From NCBI GenBank assembly GCA_024743115.1, contig JANSXC010000004.1, positions 204,113-268,112 on the forward strand: a stretch of DNA of 64,000 nt. The letters run 5' to 3'. Below are positions 29,356 through 37,269 of this stretch, piece by piece. Made by a program: the position numbers and the translations under genes. This DNA is from a bacterium (GTDB lineage Bacteria > Planctomycetota > UBA1135 > UBA2386). Under the pieces are notes generated by a model. It was not told the DNA's origin, did no database searches, and saw only the letters and a program-made list of their open reading frames with translations. Every line of letters begins with the position of its first letter. Position 1 is the first letter of the stretch.

Positions 29356-31245
29356 ATGAACTACCCCGGGCTGGCTGCTCTACTCGCTCTTGCGTTCGCC
29401 GTCGTCGCCCCTCACGGCGGCCCCGACCCGATCGGTAGTTGGCTGCTCAGCGGGAAGATGGCGCGGGACGGTCGCATCGTCGCCCTGCTCGGGGTCGATG
29501 CGAAGCTGACGGGCAAAGTCGAGTTCGTGAAGGACGCTGCAGGCTCCTCGCTGTGGTTCGATGGTGAGTCGACGCGCGTCGTGCTCGCGGACGATTTCTC
29601 GAAGAGCAGGCAGAAGCTGCCGAAGCGCCATCTGACGATCGACGCGTGGGTGGCGATCAACGCGCCGCAGCGCTGGGGCGGGATCTTCGGTTGCGTGCAG
29701 GACAACGGCTACGCCGAGCAAGGTTGGGTGCTCGGCTACGACGAGCAGCACTTCACGTTCGGGCTCGCGAGCAAGGGTGCGGACGACGGCGACGGACGCA
29801 TGACCTATGTCGCCGGCAAGACGAAGTATCGCGAGGGCGTCTTCTATCACGTCGCCGCGACCTACGACGGCAAGGTGCAGCGGCTCTACGTAAACGGCGT
29901 GCTCGAGGCCGAGAGCAAGGAGCAGAGCGGCGACATCCTCTATCCGAAGAACGCGCCGCTCGTCGTCGGGGCCTACCGGGACAGCAACGAAGAACAGATT
30001 CTCCGCGGCCGGGTGCGCAGCGTTCGGCTGTTCGACAAGATGGCGAAGGCGCCGGCGATCCGCGAGACGTTCGAGCACCAGGCGGCGTTGACGAAGGCGG
30101 ATGCGCACATCTGGATCGACCCGGAGCATCGCTGGATCGTGCGGCCCTATCTGCAGTGGGCGACCACGACCGGGATGACGGTGCGGTGGGAGACTTCTCG
30201 GCCGGCAAGCTCGGTGGTGCACTTCGACGACGACGTCGATTTCGAGGGGGAGGGCGACGACCGTATCGCGTTGTTCGATCAGGTCGTTCGCGGCAAGGAG
30301 GCGACGAGAATGCACGAGTTGCGCATCGACGGTCTGCGGCCTGATACGCCCTACTACTACCGCGTCGAATCGGCCGACGATCTGGGCCGCAAGCTCGAGA
30401 GTCCTGTGCTGAGTTTCCAGACCGCGCCGGGATCCGATGGCTCCTTCGCGTTCGCGGTCATCAGCGACACGCAGGGCAACCCGAACGTGTCGGGCGCGAT
30501 CGCGAAGCAGGCGTGGGCGATGCGGCCGCACTTCGTGCTGCACCCCGGTGACCTCGTGAGCACCGGCACGGTCAAGGAGCAGTGGGTCTCCGACTTCTTC
30601 GCGAGCATGCAGCCGCTGCTCGAACGCGTGGCGCTGTTTCCCGTGCTCGGCAATCACGAGCGCGATGCCCGCTTCTACTACGACTACATGTCGCTGCCGG
30701 AGCCGGAGTACTACTACGCGTTCGACTACGGTAACGCGCGGTTCTTCCTCATCGACAGCAACCGTGAGGTCGGGCCGGGTTCGGAACAGTATCGCTGGCT
30801 CGAGCGTGAACTCGCGGCGGCGAAGGAGCGGAAGGTCGAGTGGAAGATCGTCTGCTACCACCACCCGGCCTACACCTCGGACGAGAACGACTACGGCGAC
30901 ACGTGGTCGGGGCCCTCGACGCGCGGTGATCTGCGTGTCCGCAAGCTCGTGCCGCTCTACGACGAGTACGGCGTCGACGTGGTCTGGAACGGGCACATCC
31001 ACAGCTACGAGCGCACGTGGCCCCTGCGTGACGGCAAGGCCGGGCGCGGTGGCACGACCTACATGATCACGGGGGGCGGCGGCGGCAGCCTCGAGACGCC
31101 GGGGCCGATCCGTCCGTTCTTTCAGAACACGGTCAAGCGCGGCCACCATTTCTGCTTCGTCGCAGTCGCAGGGCGCACGCTCGAGCTCAAAGCCTACGAC
31201 CTCGAGGGCCGGCTGTTCGATACGGTGTCGATCGAGAAGCGCTGA
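29356..31245 (+). CDS. Secreted LamG-metallophosphoesterase
   Basis: 629 residues from the ATG at 29356 with a signal peptide ([19 protein letters not shown]). Residues ~60-250 are a LamG-like jellyroll ([40 protein letters not shown]). Residues ~265-370 are an Fn3-like purple acid phosphatase N-domain ([31 protein letters not shown]). The metallophosphatase core shows [28 protein letters not shown] and [11 protein letters not shown], the metal and His ligands of the purple acid phosphatase family. It should hydrolyse phosphomonoesters outside the cytoplasm, with the jellyroll targeting a carbohydrate or the surface. A TACAAT hexamer ends 7 bases before the ATG. Confidence 0.88.
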   Translation: MNYPGLAALLALAFAVVAPHGGPDPIGSWLLSGKMARDGRIVALLGVDAKLTGKVEFVKDAAGSSLWFDGESTRVVLADDFSKSRQKLPKRHLTIDAWVAINAPQRWGGIFGCVQDNGYAEQGWVLGYDEQHFTFGLASKGADDGDGRMTYVAGKTKYREGVFYHVAATYDGKVQRLYVNGVLEAESKEQSGDILYPKNAPLVVGAYRDSNEEQILRGRVRSVRLFDKMAKAPAIRETFEHQAALTKADAHIWIDPEHRWIVRPYLQWATTTGMTVRWETSRPASSVVHFDDDVDFEGEGDDRIALFDQVVRGKEATRMHELRIDGLRPDTPYYYRVESADDLGRKLESPVLSFQTAPGSDGSFAFAVISDTQGNPNVSGAIAKQAWAMRPHFVLHPGDLVSTGTVKEQWVSDFFASMQPLLERVALFPVLGNHERDARFYYDYMSLPEPEYYYAFDYGNARFFLIDSNREVGPGSEQYRWLERELAAAKERKVEWKIVCYHHPAYTSDENDYGDTWSGPSTRGDLRVRKLVPLYDEYGVDVVWNGHIHSYERTWPLRDGKAGRGGTTYMITGGGGGSLETPGPIRPFFQNTVKRGHHFCFVAVAGRTLELKAYDLEGRLFDTVSIEKR

Positions 31246-31555
31246 GCTCGCGGCTTCCGAATCCGGGCCCGGCCGATCCGGGGCCGAACCGGTGAAGGCC
31301 ACAACCGGGCGGGGGGCCGCCGCCGCCAGGGCCGTGGCCCGAGCGCGGCCCGGCCGAGGGCGGTGGGCAGGGGCCGCCGCGATCCCAGGGCCGCTGCAGC
31401 GCCATGGCGCGGCTCATGCCGCAGGGCCCGCGGGGAGCCGGGGTCGGCGGAGCGTCCGTGGCGTTGCGCCGGGCGAGCGCGGCCAGGCGGTCGGCGCGAG
31501 AGGGTGGTGCGATCTGCCAGCACACGAGCAGGAAGATCAGGGCAGCAGGATTCAT
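31187..31555 (-). CDS. Possible small secreted Pro/Gly-rich protein
   Basis: A 122-residue frame from an ATG at 31555. It starts with a plausible signal peptide (MNPAALIFLLVCWQIAPPSRA) and becomes rich in Pro, Gly and Arg (PPPSAGPRSGHGPGGGGPPPG). It overlaps the 3' end of the phosphoesterase gene by 59 bases on the opposite strand and has no ribosome site. The signal-like start is the only support; the rest could be a consequence of GC-rich spacer. Confidence 0.3.
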   Translation of the reverse strand: MNPAALIFLLVCWQIAPPSRADRLAALARRNATDAPPTPAPRGPCGMSRAMALQRPWDRGGPCPPPSAGPRSGHGPGGGGPPPGCGLHRFGPGSAGPGFGSRELSASRSTPYRTAGPRGRRL

Positions 31556-31684
31556 ATCCGTCGACGGGCAGCGGGACGGCGCGGGAGAGGGCAGCGAGGG
31601 TAACCGAACGCAGACCGTTCGGGGACGGTTCCCGGGTTCCGCGATTTCCCCCGCCGCGCCCGGGTCGCTACAGTCCTCCGCCCA
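31246..31684. other. GC-rich spacer upstream of proS
   Basis: 439 bases between the phosphoesterase stop and proS. It is very G+C-rich with many GGCC and CCGGGC words. The only gene-like signal is the low-confidence minus frame at 31187-31555. Near the right end the sequence CGGTTCCCGGGTTCC is followed by GCGATTTCCC and then TACAGT at 31669-31674, 10 bases before the proS ATG; this could be the proS promoter -10 box. No RNA gene or T-box-like structure was recognised. Confidence 0.5.
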
Positions 31685-33409
31685 ATGCGCCTGAGCCAGA
31701 TCCTGATTTCGACCCTGCGCGACGATCCCGCGGATGCGGAGATTCCGAGCCACAAGCTGCTCGCGCGCGCGGGCTTCATCGTGAAGATCGCCGCGGGCGT
31801 CTACACGTACTCGCCGCTGATGTGGCGCGTTGTGAAGAAGTTCGCGCAGATCGTGCGCGAGGAGCTCGACCGCGAAGGCGCCAACGAAGTGATGCTGCCG
31901 ATCATCCAGCCGGCCGAGCTCTGGCAGTCGAGCGGGCGTTGGGACCGTTACGTCACGGACGGGATCATGTTCTCGCTCAAGGACCGCAAGGGCACCGACA
32001 TGTGCCTCGGCCCGACGCACGAAGAGGTGATGACGACCTTCGTGAACGCGCAGGTCAACAGCTACAAGCAGATGCCCGTCAACTGCTACCAGATCCAGGC
32101 CAAGTTCCGCGACGAGATCCGGCCGCGGTTCGGGCTCATGCGCGGGCGCGAGTTCGTAATGATGGATGCGTACTCGTTCGACGCGGACGACGCCGGGCTC
32201 GACGCCGCGTATCAGAAGATGCGTAACGCCTATTGCCGCACGTTCGAGCGCTGCGGTCTCGACTACACGATCGTGCAGGCCGACTCGGGTGCAATCGGCG
32301 GCGCCGGCAGCGAAGAGTTCATGGTCATCGCGGATACGGGTGAGGACGCGATTCTGTTCTGCAAGGGCAGTGGCTACGCGGCCAATGTCGAGAAGGCGAC
32401 CAGCCAGCTGCCGGAGGCGCCGGCTGGCGGCGAGGTTCGCGAGATGAGCAAGCACGAGACGCCCGGCGTGAAGACCGTGGCGCAGCTCGAGGACTTCTTC
32501 GACGGCTGGGTCGCGGGTCGCATGGCCAAGACCGTGCTGTATCACGCGGCGTGGAAGGAGGACGAGGCGATCGTCGCGGTGATGATGCGCGGTGATCTCG
32601 AGATCAACGAGGTCAAGCTCGCGAATGCGCTCGACGCGCTGACCGTGCGACTCGCGACCGACGAGGAGATCCAGAAGGCGACGGGGGCGGAGACCGGCTT
32701 CGCAGGTCCCGTCAACCTGTCCGAGGACGTGCGGCTGCTCGCGGATCTCTCGCTCGAGGGCCGCACCAACCTGCTCACCGGCTGCAACGAGACCGGCTAC
32801 CACTGCCTCGACGTCAACCTCGGTCGCGACTGCCAGCAGCCGGAGTTCCATGACCTGCGCCTGGCGCGCGCGGGGGAAGGCTGCCCGGTGTCGGGTCAGC
32901 CCCTCGAAGAGGCGCGCGGCATCGAGGTCGGTCACATCTTCAAGCTCGGCACGAAGTACAGCTCCGCGATGCAGGCGACGTTCATGGATCAGCGCGGCAA
33001 GCCGGCGCCGTTCGTCATGGGGTGCTACGGCATCGGCGTCTCGCGGACCCCGGCGGCGGCTGTCGAACAGCACTTCGACGACAAGGGCATGGTCTGGCCC
33101 GTGCCGATCGCGCCGTTCGAGTGCGTCGTCGCGATCCTCGACAGCAAGCGCAGCGAGCAGTGCGAGCTCGCCGAGAAGCTCTACGGCGAGCTCGAGGCCG
33201 CTGGCGTCGAGGTCTGTCTCGACGACCGTAAGATGAGCCCGGGAGCCAAGTTCAAGGACCACGAGCTCATGGGGCTGCCGCTCCAGGTCTTCGTCGGCCG
33301 CAAGGCGGGCGATCGGCAGGTCGAGCTGCTCGTGCGCAAGGGCATGGAGAAATCCGACTGCGCGGCTGACGAAGTCGTGGCGAAGGTGCTCGCGGCGCTG
33401 GGTCGCTGA
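31685..33409 (+). CDS. proS: Prolyl-tRNA synthetase
   Basis: 574 residues, matching the bacterial-type ProS with an editing insertion. It charges tRNA-Pro with proline in the cytosol. Class II motif 2 is YQIQAKFRDEIRPRFGLMRG followed by REFVMMDAYSF, the proline-site PTHEEVM is present, and motif 3 is MGCYGIGVSR. The YbaK-like editing insertion spans roughly residues 235-395 (VKTVAQLEDFFDGW, MMRGDLEINEVKL). The C-terminal anticodon-binding domain is VWPVPIAPFECVVAIL to QVFVGRKAGDRQVELL. The ATG at 31685 starts MRLSQILISTLRDDPADAEIPSH, the standard N-terminus. It is followed after 40 bases by the pseudopilin gene. Confidence 0.97.
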   Translation: MRLSQILISTLRDDPADAEIPSHKLLARAGFIVKIAAGVYTYSPLMWRVVKKFAQIVREELDREGANEVMLPIIQPAELWQSSGRWDRYVTDGIMFSLKDRKGTDMCLGPTHEEVMTTFVNAQVNSYKQMPVNCYQIQAKFRDEIRPRFGLMRGREFVMMDAYSFDADDAGLDAAYQKMRNAYCRTFERCGLDYTIVQADSGAIGGAGSEEFMVIADTGEDAILFCKGSGYAANVEKATSQLPEAPAGGEVREMSKHETPGVKTVAQLEDFFDGWVAGRMAKTVLYHAAWKEDEAIVAVMMRGDLEINEVKLANALDALTVRLATDEEIQKATGAETGFAGPVNLSEDVRLLADLSLEGRTNLLTGCNETGYHCLDVNLGRDCQQPEFHDLRLARAGEGCPVSGQPLEEARGIEVGHIFKLGTKYSSAMQATFMDQRGKPAPFVMGCYGIGVSRTPAAAVEQHFDDKGMVWPVPIAPFECVVAILDSKRSEQCELAEKLYGELEAAGVEVCLDDRKMSPGAKFKDHELMGLPLQVFVGRKAGDRQVELLVRKGMEKSDCAADEVVAKVLAALGR

Positions 33410-33449
33410 GGTCGGGAATACCCGCCGGGGGTCGGTCGTCCGATCGGCG

Positions 33450-33866
33450 ATGAAGCTGACACCTGACCCGGGCCATCGGCGCACGAGCCGCGCCGGTGGC
33501 TTCACCCTCATCGAAGTACTCGTCGTGGTCGCGATCCTCGGATTGCTCGCCGCGCTCATCGTGCCGAACGTCGTGGCGCACGCCGACAAGGCTCGCCGCG
33601 AGAAGGCCGTGATCGACTGCGTCGCAATCGCCGATGCCGCGCGAGCGTACTACGTCGACCGCGGGCGCGTGCCGACGCTCGAACAGCTCACCGAGCGGAT
33701 CGACGGGCACTCGTACCTGCGGGTGATCCCGAAGGATCCCTGGGGCGGCGCCTACGAGCTGCTCACGGATGGCAGGCGGCCGCCGGAGTTCGAGGTGCGC
33801 AGTCCTGGCAACAACGGCAGCGCCGGGGACGACGACGACGTGTCGTCGAAGGCTGCCGAGGGCTGA
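33450..33866 (+). CDS. gspG: GspG-like type II secretion pseudopilin
   Basis: 138 residues. The prepilin peptidase site is RAGG-FTLIEV, with cleavage after G17 and the required Glu at +5 (E22), followed by the hydrophobic helix VLVVVAILGLLAALIVPNVV. The soluble part has AYYVDRGRVPTLEQL and IPKDPWGGAYEL, the signature of the major pseudopilin GspG, and a Ca-site-like acidic loop (PGNNGSAGDDDD). GspG forms the pseudopilus that pushes folded proteins out through the type II system. No other gsp gene is adjacent, so the remaining system must lie elsewhere, or this is a stand-alone paralogue. Confidence 0.88.
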   Translation: MKLTPDPGHRRTSRAGGFTLIEVLVVVAILGLLAALIVPNVVAHADKARREKAVIDCVAIADAARAYYVDRGRVPTLEQLTERIDGHSYLRVIPKDPWGGAYELLTDGRRPPEFEVRSPGNNGSAGDDDDVSSKAAEG

Positions 33867-33903
33867 TCGCCCAGGCCTGGTCGGCGGCGCCGCACGTTCC
33901 GGT

Positions 33904-34458
33904 TCAGCCGAGTTCGCAGTCGCGATACGGCAGCCAGTCGTCCATACCCTCGCGCCACACCAACGTGTCGTCGTCGATCGTGCCACCTTCGCGCAGCGCG
34001 CGGAGCTGCGATTCGGCGACCGGACCGAGCTGTTTGTCCACGGCGGCGAAGAACCACATCGGTTCAGACGGCTCCGCGGGTGGCGGCGGGGGTGGCAGTT
34101 CGGGTTCGGGCTCCGGTGGCGGCAACGGTTCGGCCGTGTCCATGCCCAGTGCCCGATCGTGCGCGTCGAGGCGATCGGCGTGCACCTGGTGTCGGCTGTC
34201 CGCGACCTGGCGTTCCTTCTTGAGCTGTTCGCGCAGTCGCCGCATCTCTTTCCGATGCTTGGCGTCGGTGTCCTGCTGCTGACTCAGATCGGGCAGCACG
34301 AGCAGGATCACCAGCCCGATACAGCTCGTGAACAGGCCGATGAAGAACCACGCGAGTGCACTGCGACCGCGCCCCGGAGCGATCACCGCACAGATGATCC
34401 CGAACAGTACACCGCCACTGCCAGCTCCGATGTCGATGTCGGCGAGGAACGTGAGCAC
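33904..34458 (-). CDS. Membrane protein with GYF_2-like domain
   Basis: 184 residues from a GTG at 34458. Two hydrophobic segments (GSGGVLFGIICAVIAPG and ALAWFFIGLFTSCIGLVILLVLP) are followed by a charged coiled region (HRKEMRRLREQLKKERQVADSRH) and a Pro-rich linker (PLPPPEPEPELPPPPPP). The C-terminus MWFFAAVDKQLGPVAESQLRALREGGTIDDDTLVWREGMDDWLP matches the GYF_2/DUF4339 pattern W-x-x-G-x-x-x-G-P and the final W of WxPxxx. Such domains are found in bacterial membrane proteins of unknown role and may bind Pro-rich sequences; the linker itself is Pro-rich. Confidence 0.75.
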   Translation of the reverse strand: MLTFLADIDIGAGSGGVLFGIICAVIAPGRGRSALAWFFIGLFTSCIGLVILLVLPDLSQQQDTDAKHRKEMRRLREQLKKERQVADSRHQVHADRLDAHDRALGMDTAEPLPPPEPEPELPPPPPPAEPSEPMWFFAAVDKQLGPVAESQLRALREGGTIDDDTLVWREGMDDWLPYRDCELG

Positions 34459-34489
34459 GGTCAGATGATCGAGAGGTGGTTGTGGTTGG

Positions 34490-35572
34490 TCAACTTCGAG
34501 CTGCGCGCACGGCTTCGAGCCAGCCGTTCCCGAACCGGGTGTCCGGTTCGAGATGGTGACCCTCGCTCCACTCGTTGAGCGAGGCGATCAGCACGAGCGG
34601 GTCGTCGATGCCGACCCGCGACCGAAATGCGATCGCTCGCTGGAGTGCGTGCCCGAACAGCTCGGGATGCTCCCCGGTTACGACCGGCGACCACGGATAT
34701 TTGTGGGGCCGCTTCGGGCCGAAATCGGCGCCGCGGGGCGAGGCGTCCCAACCTGTTGCTACAGCAGGCATATACGGCAATCCTGAGGCCTCGCAGAAGG
34801 CCTGCCACTGGCCCGCACGCAGGGCGGCATACTCGCCGTAGCCCTGCTCGAAGGGACCTTTCCAGTCCGGCAAGAACACGTAGTGCGTGACGCTGTCGAA
34901 CCCGAGCTCGGCGACGATCGGGAGCGTTTCCGCGTTCGGTTCGATCGCGGCGAGATGGAGGTCGCGGTGGCCGTGCTCGCGCAGCCATCGGCGGGCCGCC
35001 GTGATCGCCGCCCGCGCCTGGTCGCGACCGAGTTCGTTGACGAAGAAGCTCGAATCGAAGATCGACAGATAGCTGCGCCCTGCCACCGTCACGTAGTTGG
35101 GCCGCGCGAAGTAGTTGTTCGCGAGCATTGCGACGAACCGGACGAAGTCCTCGGCGTCGGTGTCGACGTGCCGGTCGGAGCTGATGACTGCGGCGTCGCG
35201 CCGGGTCACCGGCAGCACGCGGCGTGGCATGCGGTTGGCCCACATGCAGGCGAACGGCATCGCGCTGCCGTGTTCTGACCGCAGGAAGCCCTCGTCGAGT
35301 CCGGCCTCGAACACGCGCTTGCCGCGGCACCAGAACACGCCGAACACGAGCGCCTCGACGCCGTGCTGACGCGCCAGTTCGACGCGCTGGCCAAAGGCGA
35401 TGGGGTCACGATCGTCGTATTCGCCGAGCAGTGGGACCCGTGGCTGCGCGTGCCCCGGAAACCGCGGCTGGCAGTCACGGACCAGTTCCCATTCGGTGAA
35501 GCCCGGATGGAACGCCGCGTCGCGTTCGGCGATCGGATGCCAGCCGGTGTAGACGTAGGCGGCGACGCGCAT
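34490..35572 (-). CDS. GH99-like (WbsX-type) protein
   Basis: 360 residues from the ATG at 35572 (MRVAAYVYTGWHPIAERD); the longer frame to 35887 lies over the divergent sigma gene. The pattern AAYVYTGWHP, WELVRDCQPRFPGHAQPRVPLLGEYDD, GVEALVFGVFWCRGKRVFE and DPLVLIASLNEWSEGHHLEPD matches the GH99-like domain of WbsX proteins, TIM-barrel proteins found in O-antigen and glycan loci. The NEWSEGHHLEP end is diagnostic. Function is likely glycan processing, in the cytosol because no signal peptide is seen. It is divergent from the ECF sigma gene with a 102-bp gap. Confidence 0.82.
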   Translation of the reverse strand: MRVAAYVYTGWHPIAERDAAFHPGFTEWELVRDCQPRFPGHAQPRVPLLGEYDDRDPIAFGQRVELARQHGVEALVFGVFWCRGKRVFEAGLDEGFLRSEHGSAMPFACMWANRMPRRVLPVTRRDAAVISSDRHVDTDAEDFVRFVAMLANNYFARPNYVTVAGRSYLSIFDSSFFVNELGRDQARAAITAARRWLREHGHRDLHLAAIEPNAETLPIVAELGFDSVTHYVFLPDWKGPFEQGYGEYAALRAGQWQAFCEASGLPYMPAVATGWDASPRGADFGPKRPHKYPWSPVVTGEHPELFGHALQRAIAFRSRVGIDDPLVLIASLNEWSEGHHLEPDTRFGNGWLEAVRAARS

Positions 35573-35674
35573 CGCCCGATCGTCGGGTAGGGAATCGCGG
35601 TCGCAACGGCACTTCGACGAAATCGGTCCTCGGGCCCTGTCCCCGGCCGGTGACGGCGGGACAATGGCTGCCAC

Positions 35675-36217
35675 GTGGAGTCCCGTGACCTGTTCGAGAT
35701 CCTGACGCGCGAGCACATCGATTCGGTGCGTGCGTTCCTGCTGACGTCGCTGCGCGACAGCGTCGCGGTCGAGGACCTCGTGCAGGAGACCTTCCTCACG
35801 GCGTGGAAGATTCTCGATCGCTACGACCGCAAACTGCCGTTCGGCCCTTGGGTGCGGGGAATCGCGGCCAAGCTGCTGCTGAACCACCGGCGGAAGCTAG
35901 GGCGCGCCCGCGTGCACTTCTGCGACGAGGACGTGCTGACGTTCCTCGATGAGCGTTTTCGCGAGTTCGAGACTGCGCCCGGGGACACGTTCGACGAACA
36001 GCTCGACACGCTGCGCGATTGCCTCGCGCGACTGTCGGGCAAGCAGCGGGAGACGATTCGGCTGCACTACGAGCACGGGCTGCACTGCCGTGAGATTGCT
36101 GCGCGCCTCGAACTCGGGCATGAAGCGGTCAAGAAGCATCTGCAGCGCGGGCGGGCCGTGCTGCAACGTTGTGTCGCGGCCAAGCTCGGCTCGATCGTGG
36201 TGGAGGGGCCGGCATGA
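35675..36217 (+). CDS. ECF-type RNA polymerase sigma factor
   Basis: 180 residues from a GTG at 35675. Region 2 is FEILTREHIDSVRAFLLTSLRDSVAVEDLVQETFLTAWKILDRYDR, followed by FGPWVRGIAAKLLLNHRRK. Region 4 is CLARLSGKQRETIRLHYEHGLHCREIAARLELGHEAVKKHLQRGRAVLQ. It begins a run of six same-strand genes and its TGA overlaps the ATG of the next gene (ATGA), implying that the LolA-like membrane protein is its partner. A GACAAT sequence at 35651-35656 may be part of its promoter. Confidence 0.92.
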   Translation: MESRDLFEILTREHIDSVRAFLLTSLRDSVAVEDLVQETFLTAWKILDRYDRKLPFGPWVRGIAAKLLLNHRRKLGRARVHFCDEDVLTFLDERFREFETAPGDTFDEQLDTLRDCLARLSGKQRETIRLHYEHGLHCREIAARLELGHEAVKKHLQRGRAVLQRCVAAKLGSIVVEGPA

Positions 36218-37236
36218 GCGGCGCGCGCGACGATTTCTCGCAGGACCGTGAGCCACGCGAACTCGTGCCCGACGAGTGGCGTGCGTTCGACGACACACTG
36301 GCCGAAGGGCCCGCGCCCGCCGAGGTGCCGGTCGAGGCTCACCGTTGGCTCGCGGAACAGCGCTTCATGCACGGCATGCTGCGCGCGCTGCACACGGCTG
36401 ATCCCGTGGCGCGCGAGCACCGGGTTGAGCGGGTGCTCGATGGACTCGATGCGGCGCAGGCTGCGGGCAGTCGGCGGCACTGGGGTGTCGTGGCGGTCGC
36501 CGCGATGTTGCTCGCGACGCTCGCTCTGTGGTTCGCGTTGCCCGACCGTCTGCCGACGGCCGAGGCCGCGGTCGGGCGCATCGTCGCCGAGATGGAGCGT
36601 GAGGTCGATCGGCGTTACCGCGTCGCGATCCGCACGAGCCGCCAGGGCGAGAAACTCGGTAACCACGTGTTCTCGCTCGTGACCCGGCCCGGCTCGCGAT
36701 TCCAGATCGACGGCCGCTTCTCGTTCCGGGGGCAAAAGGTCGCGTCGCTGCGCATCGGCAGCGACGGCGAAGAGGTCTGGGTGCTGCCGGCCAACCGGCG
36801 ACTGCGTCAGGCGGTGCCGTTGCGCGAACGCGGCAAGCTGCGCGAGACGCTCGATGACGTGCTCGATCTGGTCGAACTCGACGTTCACGAACTCATCAAC
36901 AAGCTGCCGGAGCAGTTCGAAGTGCAGGTCGTGGGGCGCGAGAAGGATCGCAACGGCCGCGAACTGCTGCGGATCGAGGCCAAGCGCCGGCGCGGGAGCC
37001 GCGGGCCGCGCGCGATGGGCGGCCGCGGGCCAGCCGGTCGCGGATCGGCCGGTCGCGGGACCGCCGCGCGTGCTTTCGGCCTGCGCGGCATGTGGCTGCT
37101 CTGCGACGAAGAAACCGGGCGCGTGCACCATCTCGGGATTCGGTCGGGCGCGCCGCGTGGCCCGCAGCGAACGGTCCGGCTCGACTATCTCGGCGAAGAA
37201 CCGAGCGGGCTGGTCGACTACACCAAGCCCTGGTGA
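36214..37236 (+). CDS. Membrane-anchored LolA-like protein, likely anti-sigma partner
   Basis: 340 residues. The ATG at 36214 overlaps the sigma stop and is preceded by GGAGGGG. A ~85-residue cytosolic N-part (RELVPDEWRAFDDTLAEG, then AHRWLAEQRFMHGMLRALH) precedes one membrane helix (HWGVVAVAAMLLATLALWFALP). The outer part resembles the LolA/outer-membrane lipoprotein-sorting fold: VFSLVTRPGSRFQIDGRF, VASLRIGSDGEEVWVLP, LNELDVHE-like helices and FEVQVVGREKDRNGRELLRIEA. It has a basic Gly/Arg-rich insert (GRGPAGRGSAGRGTAARA). By analogy with sigma operons it probably holds the ECF factor and senses envelope lipid state. That role is inference. Confidence 0.72.
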   Translation: MSGARDDFSQDREPRELVPDEWRAFDDTLAEGPAPAEVPVEAHRWLAEQRFMHGMLRALHTADPVAREHRVERVLDGLDAAQAAGSRRHWGVVAVAAMLLATLALWFALPDRLPTAEAAVGRIVAEMEREVDRRYRVAIRTSRQGEKLGNHVFSLVTRPGSRFQIDGRFSFRGQKVASLRIGSDGEEVWVLPANRRLRQAVPLRERGKLRETLDDVLDLVELDVHELINKLPEQFEVQVVGREKDRNGRELLRIEAKRRRGSRGPRAMGGRGPAGRGSAGRGTAARAFGLRGMWLLCDEETGRVHHLGIRSGAPRGPQRTVRLDYLGEEPSGLVDYTKPW

Positions 37237-37269
37237 TTCAATTCCGCCGGTGTCCGCGACCCGGCGCGA

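Noticed and set aside
31187-33589. Minus frame of 800 codons opposite proS
   Set aside because: It is a shadow of proS; only the short signal-like part near 31555 was kept as a low-confidence call.
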